Below are positions 33,302 to 40,217 of a stretch of 64,000 nucleotides of DNA, piece by piece. The notes under the pieces are model-generated. The model was not told where the DNA came from and searched no databases. It saw nothing but the letters and a program-made list of their open reading frames with translations. Origin of the DNA: CAG-390 sp964384555 (GTDB lineage Bacteria; Bacillota; Clostridia; Oscillospirales; CAG-272); the NCBI GenBank assembly GCA_964384555.1, contig CAYLLA010000002.1:1-64000 (forward strand). The letters are read 5' to 3'. Numbering within the stretch: position 1 is the first letter of the stretch; each line of letters begins with the position of its first letter. The translations under genes were made by a program, and so were the position numbers.

Positions 33302-33901
33302 ATGGCCGATTATATTGCATCCCTTGAGGTGCTGGCCGAGCAATTTGCACGGCTGTCGGGAATTGGCAAGCGCACGGCAATGCGGCTGGCGTTCTCAGTC
33401 GTGGATATGAGCCGCGAGGAGGCAGAGGCCTTTGCCCATGCTATAATCGAGGCGAAGGATAGGATCCACCTTTGCCCGATATGCCAAAACCTTACCGATC
33501 TTGACGTCTGCCCCATATGCGCCGATGCCACGCGTGATCACAGCACCATTTGCGTGGTGCAGGATACCAAGGCCGTTATGTCTATGGAGCGCGTGCGCGA
33601 GTATCGCGGGACTTACCATGTCCTGCACGGCGCACTTTCGCCTGTCAACGGCATCACGCCGGATAAGCTTCGCCTACGCGAGCTGATGGAGCGTATAGGT
33701 ACAAACGATATCGAGGAGATCATAATCGCCACCAACCCTACAGTCGAGGGTGAGGCGACCGCCATGTACATAGCAAGGCTGCTAAAGCCGTTGGGCATCA
33801 AGACCACACGGCTGGCATACGGCATTCCCGTTGGCGGCGAGCTTGAATATGCCGATGAGGTCACGCTCTCCCGCGCACTTGAGGGGCGGCGGGATATCTG
33901 A
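33302..33901 (+). CDS. recR: Recombination mediator RecR
   Basis: DNA-repair protein of 199 residues acting with RecF/RecO to load RecA at gaps. An N-terminal helix-hairpin-helix (LARLSGIGKRTAMRLAF in character) comes first. The C4 zinc finger is CPICQNLTDLDVCPIC. The Toprim domain has ICVVQDTKAV and ATNPTVEGEATAMYIA. The C-terminal Walker-like loop is RLAYGIPVGGELEYAD. Length and order are normal. The ATG follows the ybaB stop after 3 nt, so translation is coupled. Confidence 0.96.
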   Translation: MADYIASLEVLAEQFARLSGIGKRTAMRLAFSVVDMSREEAEAFAHAIIEAKDRIHLCPICQNLTDLDVCPICADATRDHSTICVVQDTKAVMSMERVREYRGTYHVLHGALSPVNGITPDKLRLRELMERIGTNDIEEIIIATNPTVEGEATAMYIARLLKPLGIKTTRLAYGIPVGGELEYADEVTLSRALEGRRDI

Positions 33902-33960
33902 CGCGGCAAGCTTTGACTGATCGGTATATCCGCAAAGGAAATATTATTTTAAAACAGATA

Positions 33961-34009
33961 CCCCGCGGTTTTGATGCGAGTTTTGCACCAAAGCCGCGGG
34001 GCGTTTTTT
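33961..34009 (+). terminator. Terminator after recR
   Basis: The stem ccccgcggtttt / aaagccgcgggg with an 18-nt loop is followed by gcgtttttt. It ends the SRP RNA-dnaX-recR unit. Confidence 0.85.
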
Positions 34010-34059
34010 GTTTATTCTTTATAGGCTCTGTTTTTATATCTGATACGGTGGATATAAGA

Positions 34060-35334
34060 TCATCTGCGCTTGCCCGTGTTGGGACGGCGGGAGTCTGTTG
34101 CGCCGCTGGTGATGTCCCCGGCGCGGGTCAGTGCCATCTTTGTCAGCATAGGACCAACAAGCTCGTATATCAGCACGCCAAAAAGTACTATGTTTCTAAT
34201 TATCGCGCCCTCCTCGCCCAGTGCGCCAACAGTTACCGACATGCCAAGTGCCACGCCGGCCTGCGGGAGCAGGGTAATGCCAAGGTTTTGAACAATACTG
34301 CGGTCACAGCCCATAAGCTCACTGCTCCATTTAGCTCCGAATATCTTACCTGCGGAGCGGGAGATGATATAAGCTATGCCAATGCCCACAACGGCAAGGT
34401 CGGCAAATACGCTAAGCTCAAGCTCTGCACCGCTGAGTACAAAGAAAAGAATGAACAGAGGGCCTGTCCACGCATCGGCACGCTCCATGATCTCCTCCGA
34501 AAAGTCGCATATGTTGCAAAAAACGGTGGCTACCATCATGCATACCAAAAGGCTGGAAAAGCCGATGTGTACACTGCCAATGTCAAATTCAAGCTTTGAG
34601 AGCGCAACCGAGAGTATCACCACGGTCACGGCCAGCGACAAACGTTTGCTCTTGGAGTGGAAAAAGCGCTCAAAGATAGAGAAGAGATAGCCCACGATAA
34701 AGCCGAGCAACAGGGAGAGCACTATCTCAAGTATGGGGTTGACTATTATTGAAACAAGGTCAAAGCTGCCGGTGCTTATCGCTTTGGCAATTCCAAAGGA
34801 GACGGCAAACACAACAAGGCCCACGGCATCATCAAGCGCCACTATCGGGAGCAGTATGTCCGTCAGCTTGCCGCGCGCCTTGTACTGGCGCACGACCATA
34901 AGGGTGGCGGCGGGTGCGGTGGCCGTTGCTATTGCACCAAGCGTTATGCAGGTGGAGACGGGCAGCTTGTCGCCAAGGAAAATGTGCATCACGAGCAGTG
35001 TTACATCAACGAACAGGGTCGCTACCAAGGCTTGGATAACGCCTATCACTACCGCCTGCTTGCCTATGTGGCGAAGCTCGCGAAGCCTGAATTCATTGCC
35101 TATCGAAAAGGCTATAAAGCCCAGGGCAACATCGCTGATAAGCCCCAATGCCGAAACGGCGGCGGTGGAGGTAAAGCCTATCCCCTCTATTCCCAGTCTG
35201 CCGAGGCAGTAAGGGCCAACAAGAATACCGGCAACAAGATACGCAGTTACCGCGGGGAGCTTTAAAAGCTTTGCGCCGCGCGAGAGCATAAGTCCGGCAA
35301 TAAGTGCTATTGAAATACTTAAAAGAGTGGTCAT
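34060..35334 (-). CDS. CPA2-type cation:proton antiporter
   Basis: An integral membrane protein of 424 residues with about twelve hydrophobic spans, like Kef/NapA-type Na+(K+)/H+ exchangers. The N-terminus has LLKLPAVTAYLVAGILVGP. The middle has ATATAPAATLMVVRQYKARG and LDDAVGLVVFAVSFG, where the Asp pair is the expected ion site. No C-terminal RCK/TrkA-N domain is attached. I start it at 35334, where aaagga precedes the ATG; the longer frame overlaps its own promoter. Ion specificity not determined. Confidence 0.88.
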   Translation of the reverse strand: MTTLLSISIALIAGLMLSRGAKLLKLPAVTAYLVAGILVGPYCLGRLGIEGIGFTSTAAVSALGLISDVALGFIAFSIGNEFRLRELRHIGKQAVVIGVIQALVATLFVDVTLLVMHIFLGDKLPVSTCITLGAIATATAPAATLMVVRQYKARGKLTDILLPIVALDDAVGLVVFAVSFGIAKAISTGSFDLVSIIVNPILEIVLSLLLGFIVGYLFSIFERFFHSKSKRLSLAVTVVILSVALSKLEFDIGSVHIGFSSLLVCMMVATVFCNICDFSEEIMERADAWTGPLFILFFVLSGAELELSVFADLAVVGIGIAYIISRSAGKIFGAKWSSELMGCDRSIVQNLGITLLPQAGVALGMSVTVGALGEEGAIIRNIVLFGVLIYELVGPMLTKMALTRAGDITSGATDSRRPNTGKRR

Positions 35335-35374
35335 TTTATCTTTGTCCTTTCGATCATCATTGCCACAAGTGCAT

Positions 35375-35403
35375 AGTATACCACACAACGGCGTGTTTGT
35401 CAA
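35375..35403 (-). promoter_or_regulatory. Promoter of the antiporter gene
   Basis: On the minus strand TTGACA, 17 bp, TATACT, placed 41 bp before the chosen start codon. Confidence 0.8.
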
Positions 35404-35418
35404 GCCGAAAAAATCATC

Positions 35419-35449
35419 AAAAAAAGGGTGGCAATTGTGCTTGCCACCC
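35419..35449 (-). terminator. Terminator after the barnase-like gene
   Basis: On the minus strand gggtggcaa / ttgccaccc with a 6-nt loop, then six T. It separates the RNase gene from the antiporter promoter. Confidence 0.9.
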
Positions 35450-35464
35450 GCCGTTTTGCCGGTT

Positions 35465-36151
35465 TTACGGTTCGCCGTAAAGCAGGGTAAAGGTGCTGTA
35501 ATGATCGTCGGTGTAATATATTAGACCATCGTTTGAAAAAACTATTCGTTTTGCTCCGCGCGCGGTGGCACCAAGCGTGTCAATATCGCACTCGGTGTAT
35601 GTACGGCCGGACTTTTTGGGCAGCACTCCCTCATAGTTACCAAACCTGTCGCCGCCAATGCATTTGCCGGGCGCGTAGGATTCAAGCCCGCCGCTTGACC
35701 AGCCAAGCTTTCGTGCCTCGGTTTTGGTTATAAAGTTGCCGGGCAGGCGACCGTACTGGTGAATGTACAGGGCAACGTCATCGCGGTGGGTGTAGCTGCC
35801 GTTGCGGTCAAGCTTTTGTTCGGTCTCCGGAGCTTTTGTAGTCTCGGGGGACTTTGTGGTCTCCGGAGCTTTGGCGGTTTCGAGTGCTTTGGTTGTCTCG
35901 GGCGTTTTTGTAGTTTCCGGCGTTTTTGATGTATCGTCCGGTAGCCCCTCCGTGCCCGGCGCGGCCGTGCTTTGCGGCAGGGAGAGGGAGGAGGATGCGG
36001 GAGTGCCCGAGGACTCGCCCGGTAGCTCGTCGCCGTCGGTTATAAGTTCCGGGAAAAAGAAGAATACTATCGCGGCCAAAAGCAGCAGTGCCGCACCAAG
36101 CAGCAGCTTTTTGGTCTTTGCGTTAAGGGGGAATATCGATCCTTTTTTCAT
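35465..36151 (-). CDS. Membrane-anchored barnase-like guanyl-specific ribonuclease
   Basis: A 228-residue exported protein. An uncleaved or signal-anchor span is at 15-34. A Ser/Thr/Pro/Glu linker with TKTPET/TKAPET repeats (76-110) follows, then a barnase-family RNase domain (about 122-226). Aligned by eye to barnase, K143 = K27, E188 = E73 (general base), R198 = R83, R202 = R87 and H217 = H102 (general acid) are all present. The guanine-binding R59 is replaced by Tyr173 (GNYEGVL). So cleavage is likely but base recognition or inhibitor binding may differ. No barstar gene is adjacent; activity outside the cell would not strictly need one. It has its own consensus promoter and terminator. Confidence 0.87.
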   Translation of the reverse strand: MKKGSIFPLNAKTKKLLLGAALLLLAAIVFFFFPELITDGDELPGESSGTPASSSLSLPQSTAAPGTEGLPDDTSKTPETTKTPETTKALETAKAPETTKSPETTKAPETEQKLDRNGSYTHRDDVALYIHQYGRLPGNFITKTEARKLGWSSGGLESYAPGKCIGGDRFGNYEGVLPKKSGRTYTECDIDTLGATARGAKRIVFSNDGLIYYTDDHYSTFTLLYGEP

Positions 36152-36261
36152 TTTATCGCATTACTTTCACTAAAAAAGTGTCCTTTCTCGGCGGTAGGGC
36201 AGGGGACTGTTCAGCCCGCCCCCGCACCGCGCGATCCTTGATATTATATATATTATATATA

Positions 36262-36290
36262 ATTGTAGCACATAATGCCGCCAATGTCAA
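36262..36290 (-). promoter_or_regulatory. Promoter of the barnase-like gene
   Basis: On the minus strand TTGACA, 17 bp, TACAAT, followed by an AT-alternating stretch at the start site (36236-36261). Confidence 0.8.
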
Positions 36291-36358
36291 TGCCGAGGGA
36301 GTTTACTCTTGGGGAATATCATAATACGCCAAAAAATTGTTAAAAATCTGTGCTCGTG

Positions 36359-36387
36359 TAGACATCCCCAGCAAGATATGCTATAAT
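36359..36387 (+). promoter_or_regulatory. Promoter of the small orphan gene
   Basis: TAGACA, 17 bp, TATAAT, about 52 bp ahead of the start codon at 36439. Confidence 0.65.
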
Positions 36388-36438
36388 ATGACCAAGATCA
36401 AACTGCCGTCTGTGCAGGCAAGTGAGGAGGCTTCCATC

Positions 36439-36648
36439 ATGTTGGTTCTCGGTGTAAACAAAATACAAAATATATGTCAGGTGATCTCGGGCGGAATACG
36501 ACATTCCTGCCCGATGAAAGAAATAAACGGTGAGCTGTGCTTTATCTTTAAAAATGCATGGCACCCGGTAGCAAAATATCTGTCCGAACATACCGAGGAG
36601 CTGGTTCGAGAATCGGGAAAGGTCATCTCAAGGCCATTTGGAAAATAA
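36439..36648 (+). CDS. Small protein of unknown function
   Basis: A 69-residue protein (MLVLGVNKIQNICQVISGG to VISRPFGK) with no family I recognise. Evidence that it is real: gaggagg 8 nt before the ATG, a promoter 52 bp upstream, and a mixed-charge composition with aromatic residues (FIFKNAWHPVAKYL). A longer upstream reading of the frame would begin before the transcription start. It stands alone, convergent with the AAA/DUF4143 gene. Confidence 0.55.
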   Translation: MLVLGVNKIQNICQVISGGIRHSCPMKEINGELCFIFKNAWHPVAKYLSEHTEELVRESGKVISRPFGK

Positions 36649-36692
36649 CACGGATGAGGTGACCACGATATAAGAGAGACATTGTATCGATA

Positions 36693-37925
36693 TCATATCG
36701 TCCATGCGGGAATTACAAGGACATCCTTGTTTAATGCCGTAAAGCTTTCCTTTAGGCACAAAATACCACCCATGCCTGTAGGAACAGCGGATCTCGTGAG
36801 CACACTGAAATTGCTTACCATGGAGAGGGTCGCCGTTGCCGCTTTTTTTATCTCAAGCGGGTGCAGCAAGCCATCGCTTTCGATAATAAGATCGATCTCC
36901 TTTGTGTCTTTATCCCTGTAGTAATGTAGGTAGCATTCGATTCCTGCATTCAGATATGTTTTTCGTATCTCTGATACGATATAATTTTCAAGTATCGCAC
37001 CGTTGATCGAACCGTTGGCAAGAATTTCGGGGGAACTGTAGCGAGTAAGATATGCCACAAGCCCCGTATCAAAGAAATACATCTTTGGGATCTTCACGGT
37101 CCGTTTTAAAAGGTTGTTGGAATAGGGTCTCAAATAAAAGATGATATCCGATCTTTCAAGGACTCCCAGCCAGCGTGCGGCCGTATCATCGGCAATGCCG
37201 ACGTCCGAGGCGATAGCATGCACGTTCAGTTGTTGCCCCGCACGGCATGCCGCGGCCCGTATAAAATCGTGAAAACGGATCTTATCGACTCTGTCGATCA
37301 TCTCGCTTACATCTCGCTCTAAATAAGTCTGCAGATAGCTTGAATAAAACACATCGCGATCTGTATATTTGCCGCTTATATGCCCCGGCATCGTGCCTTT
37401 AAAAACACGCTCAAACATGCCGTTGACGTCCGTTTGAACACGTTCTTTCGATCTTTTTGTTATCTCATCGACCGAAACAGAAAATGGCCTGTTTTCGCCC
37501 GAGCCGTAGAATTCGTTTTGAGAAATAGAGCTTAAATGTAAAAGCGCCACTCTGCCGGCCAAGGATTCCTGCGCAAGTTGCATGAGCTTAAATGCTTGCG
37601 AACCGGTCAGCCAATAGCTGCCCGCAGGTGCACCGTTGTCAATTTTTATTTTGATGTATGGAAACAGTTCGGGCGCATATTGAATTTCGTCTATCAGCAC
37701 GGGTGCGGGGTGCATGGCTAAAAACATTTCGGGATCGGTTTTAGCCAAGGCTCTTTCGTTGAGATCGTCCAAGGTCACTTCATTGCGGTCCGATCCCATG
37801 ATGTGCCTAAGCATCGTGGACTTTCCAACTTGGCGGGGGCCGCTTACCAATATACAGGAGTACTCCTTTGAAAGAGAAAGCACCAAGCCCTCCATATTCC
37901 GCTTAATATATTTATCAGAATTCAT
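36693..37925 (-). CDS. AAA ATPase with DUF4143 domain
   Basis: A 410-residue soluble protein of the widespread AAA_14/DUF4143 family. Walker A is SGPRQVGKSTML (28-39), Walker B APVLIDEIQYAP (about 75), and a sensor-like YWLTGSQAF comes next. A helical DUF4143 domain with a winged-helix part (DVGIADDTAARWLGVLERSD) lies around 230. A C-terminal PD-(D/E)XK-like nuclease fold contains EIDLIIESDGLLHPLEIKKA near the end. Its biological role is unclear; members are often scattered singly and may be mobile. The start at 37925 has aggag 8 nt upstream. Its promoter overlaps a long inverted repeat. It is AT-richer than its neighbours. Confidence 0.87.
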   Translation of the reverse strand: MNSDKYIKRNMEGLVLSLSKEYSCILVSGPRQVGKSTMLRHIMGSDRNEVTLDDLNERALAKTDPEMFLAMHPAPVLIDEIQYAPELFPYIKIKIDNGAPAGSYWLTGSQAFKLMQLAQESLAGRVALLHLSSISQNEFYGSGENRPFSVSVDEITKRSKERVQTDVNGMFERVFKGTMPGHISGKYTDRDVFYSSYLQTYLERDVSEMIDRVDKIRFHDFIRAAACRAGQQLNVHAIASDVGIADDTAARWLGVLERSDIIFYLRPYSNNLLKRTVKIPKMYFFDTGLVAYLTRYSSPEILANGSINGAILENYIVSEIRKTYLNAGIECYLHYYRDKDTKEIDLIIESDGLLHPLEIKKAATATLSMVSNFSVLTRSAVPTGMGGILCLKESFTALNKDVLVIPAWTI

Positions 37926-37951
37926 ATCCAAATCTCCTGCCTCCTATCATT

Positions 37952-37992
37952 AAATCGGCTAAAATTCGATGCAATCTTATTTTAGCCGATTT
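37952..37992 (-). promoter_or_regulatory. Inverted repeat over the ATPase promoter
   Basis: The perfect 14-bp arms aaatcggctaaaat and attttagccgattt are separated by 13 bp. The right arm contains the -10 box and the left arm lies just downstream of the start site. This is operator-like, or a 5' hairpin of the transcript. Confidence 0.55.
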
Positions 37993-38007
37993 TTTGGACT
38001 TTGTCAA
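37979..38007 (-). promoter_or_regulatory. Promoter of the AAA/DUF4143 gene
   Basis: On the minus strand TTGACA, 17 bp, TAAAAT. Confidence 0.78.
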
Positions 38008-38024
38008 GAGCTTTGACAATATTT

Positions 38025-38618
38025 TTATAATTCCATCAATATCGCGCGGCATGGAGAGCCCTCGGCGCCTGCAATATCAAGCGGCGCGGCGTTTAATAAA
38101 TAAACCCCCTCGGCAATGTCTGCAAGGCATATGCCCTCAAGCAGTACCACATCTGCGCCGAGCAGTGCAAGGTGAACTGCCATAGGTGACTCGGGCGGTC
38201 CTACCGTTTGCCCCTCGTTGCCCAAAAGCAGCAGACCCTCTGCGGCAAATACCCGCGCCGCCTCAAGCGAGACCTCAACATCCCCTCGCAACAGTATCCG
38301 CCGCACCGCTTCGTCATCCCGCGCCCGCGCACGCGCCACTATCACTGCGGCATCATCGGCGGTGATAATGCCGGTATGCTCCGCCACATATGCCGCCCCA
38401 ACAAATGCATCGAGAGGGATCTCGTCTATCGTCCTGCCGCCTTTAATAAAATGGCGCGGTGCATCTATGTGAGTGCCGTTGTGCGCGCACATATAGAGCG
38501 CTGATAGCTCATACGCCGCGCCCGCATCGATGGACGAAAGCACCTCGCGCCGCGGCTTCGGGTCGCCGGGGTATACCCTGCACCCCAACACCTCTTGTGA
38601 AATATCGTATATTTTCAT
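38025..38618 (-). CDS. Cyclase-family metal hydrolase (kynurenine formamidase-like)
   Basis: A 197-residue enzyme of the cyclase/arylformamidase family. The metal-binding signature HNGTHIDAPRHF gives His46, His50, Asp52 and His56. VYPGDPKPR near the N-terminus and ILLRGDVEVS in the middle also fit. Family members open or form cyclic amides (N-formylkynurenine, isatin). No tryptophan-degradation gene is nearby, so the substrate is open. A ggagg site lies 7 nt before the ATG. Confidence 0.85.
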   Translation of the reverse strand: MKIYDISQEVLGCRVYPGDPKPRREVLSSIDAGAAYELSALYMCAHNGTHIDAPRHFIKGGRTIDEIPLDAFVGAAYVAEHTGIITADDAAVIVARARARDDEAVRRILLRGDVEVSLEAARVFAAEGLLLLGNEGQTVGPPESPMAVHLALLGADVVLLEGICLADIAEGVYLLNAAPLDIAGAEGSPCRAILMEL

Positions 38619-38658
38619 TTTTGACCTCCGGGTGCGATCCTATCGCAGCCATGGCTCC

Positions 38659-38687
38659 ATTATATCATAGATCACATTACTTTTCAA
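38659..38687 (-). promoter_or_regulatory. Promoter of the cyclase-family gene
   Basis: On the minus strand TTGAAA, 17 bp, TATAAT, 40 bp before the start codon. Confidence 0.75.
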
Positions 38688-38766
38688 CTTAAAAAGCTTG
38701 TTGCCGTGGTCAAAAATGACATCACATCGTTGGGTTGGCCCACATCAGTGGTGCCTGAGGCACAAA

Positions 38767-38799
38767 TAAAAGATCCGAAAGCCTCGGCTTTCGGATCTT
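38767..38799 (-). terminator. Terminator after tRNA-Gln
   Basis: On the minus strand aagatccgaaagcc / ggctttcggatctt, immediately after the encoded CCA, then tttattt. Confidence 0.9.
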
Positions 38800-38874
38800 T
38801 GGCTGGGATGGCCGGATTCGGACCGACGAATGCAGGAGTCAAAGTCCTGTGCCTTACCGCTTGGCGACATCCCA
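38800..38874 (-). tRNA. tRNA-Gln (anticodon TTG)
   Basis: A complete cloverleaf on the minus strand: 7-bp acceptor TGGGATG / CATCCCA, D arm GCCAAGCGGTAAGGC, anticodon arm CAGGA-CTTTGAC-TCCTG, T arm GTCGG-TCCGAAT-CCGGC. The discriminator is G and CCA is encoded (38800-38802). The T loop reads TCCGAAT where nearly all elongator tRNAs read TTCRANN, so the modified U55 position is a C. Confidence 0.93.
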
Positions 38875-38889
38875 ATAAATGACCATATT

Positions 38890-38918
38890 ATTTTATCATA
38901 TTTGCGCGGATATGTCAA
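38890..38918 (-). promoter_or_regulatory. Promoter of tRNA-Gln
   Basis: On the minus strand TTGACA, 17 bp, TAAAAT, 16 bp before the mature 5' end. Confidence 0.8.
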
Positions 38919-38986
38919 TACCTTTTTTCCGAAAGTTGCATTTTTTGCGCTCGAACAGCAGGACGCCCGCGCTGGGCGTCCTTACT

Positions 38987-40204
38987 TTATTCGATAATAT
39001 CGTACATCCGCATCAGCTCTATGCGCTCGTGGCCGAGCTTTATCGAGCCGGAGGCACTGTTGTTCTTCTTGTCGGATCGTTTTTCCCCGGCATAGTGGCA
39101 GATGCGTTGCATCCACGCCACAGGCAACAGCCAGTGGTGCCGTTTTAGGTATTGGTACCGCCCCTCAAGGTAGCGGCGGGGAGGGAAGACCGAGCGGAGC
39201 AGTCCGCTTTTTTTGCCGCGGCGGTTTGACCTTACCGCGTTCAGCGTGACGGTGGAGGAGTGCAGCCGCGTGTAGTCGTTAGAGCCGAATATTCCGCCGC
39301 TCAGCGTGTCATGCAGCAACGGCTCAACGTCGATATCCGCACCCCAAGGATCGGATAGCGCAAAGTCAATGCCCAGCACATCCCGCGCTATCTTAAAGGC
39401 GGCATCGGCAAAGGTCGCGGCGTGGACCTCGGCGCACTGAAAGCGCAAAAGCGGCCAGTCGATCTCGTCAAAATAATTTTTTGCCCAAAGACCAATGTCG
39501 CAAAACTGGCGCAGGCCTATCCCGCAGGCCACAAAATGCTTGTACGCGTGCAGGATGAGATAAAGCAGGTGCTCGTGCGGCGGCAGGGATAAAAAGCCGT
39601 CCGCCTCCACAGCTCGCTCGCGCGCGTTGGCAAAAAAGGAATTAAGATCGTCGTGCGCATCCTCGGATGAGTCAAACAGACGGCGGTGAAGCTCGATGTA
39701 AAGCGGCGTGCCGGCCTTGCGGTAGGAGACCTCGTCGGCGGTGGCAAGCGAGTCATCCGGCGTGTCGGTGGTAAGACCGAGCGACAGCAAAAGCTCGTGG
39801 CAGGCAAAAAACTCATCGTCGGAGATAAGCATGTCATCGTCGGCACTTATGCGGTGGTCGCGCAGGGGATAAAGCCTGTCGCAAAGCTGCCCCTTGATCA
39901 TGATGGGGTGAAGCCCCGCCTCCCGCAGCGCGCGGTAGACAGAGGCAAATTCCGCCGAGCGAACAGTCTGCCCCACGACCTGCGCGATAACTTGCTTTTT
40001 TGTGATGGCAAACAGCTCGGCATCCTCACCCGCCACCGGCAACCGCCGCAGATGCTCAAATATAAACGGTAACAGCTTTTGCTGATCCGCCAGCTTAAAT
40101 AACGCGGGGAAGGAATCGTACTCCCCGGGAGCATTATCCGGATGCTTTCCGAATATCGAGTTCATGATAGCCATCAGATCGCGCTCGTATTGGTTAAAGA
40201 TCAT
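38987..40204 (-). CDS. Nucleotidyltransferase-fold protein of a polysaccharide locus
   Basis: A 405-residue protein resembling the 'uncharacterised nucleotidyltransferase' family (NTP_transf_5) often found in polysaccharide clusters. The core is LHPIMIKGQLCDRLYPLRDH followed by ISADDDMLI, with the acidic pair expected to bind metal. A helical region with HEHLLYLILHAYKHF follows. It probably transfers a nucleotide or phosphate group, but the substrate is unknown. It is the last gene of the leftward surface-polysaccharide operon. The GC-rich hairpin ggacgccc / gggcgtcc at 38961-38981 lies just beyond, without a T tract on this strand. Confidence 0.7.
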   Translation of the reverse strand: MIFNQYERDLMAIMNSIFGKHPDNAPGEYDSFPALFKLADQQKLLPFIFEHLRRLPVAGEDAELFAITKKQVIAQVVGQTVRSAEFASVYRALREAGLHPIMIKGQLCDRLYPLRDHRISADDDMLISDDEFFACHELLLSLGLTTDTPDDSLATADEVSYRKAGTPLYIELHRRLFDSSEDAHDDLNSFFANARERAVEADGFLSLPPHEHLLYLILHAYKHFVACGIGLRQFCDIGLWAKNYFDEIDWPLLRFQCAEVHAATFADAAFKIARDVLGIDFALSDPWGADIDVEPLLHDTLSGGIFGSNDYTRLHSSTVTLNAVRSNRRGKKSGLLRSVFPPRRYLEGRYQYLKRHHWLLPVAWMQRICHYAGEKRSDKKNNSASGSIKLGHERIELMRMYDIIE

Positions 40205-40217
40205 ACATAGTACCTTT

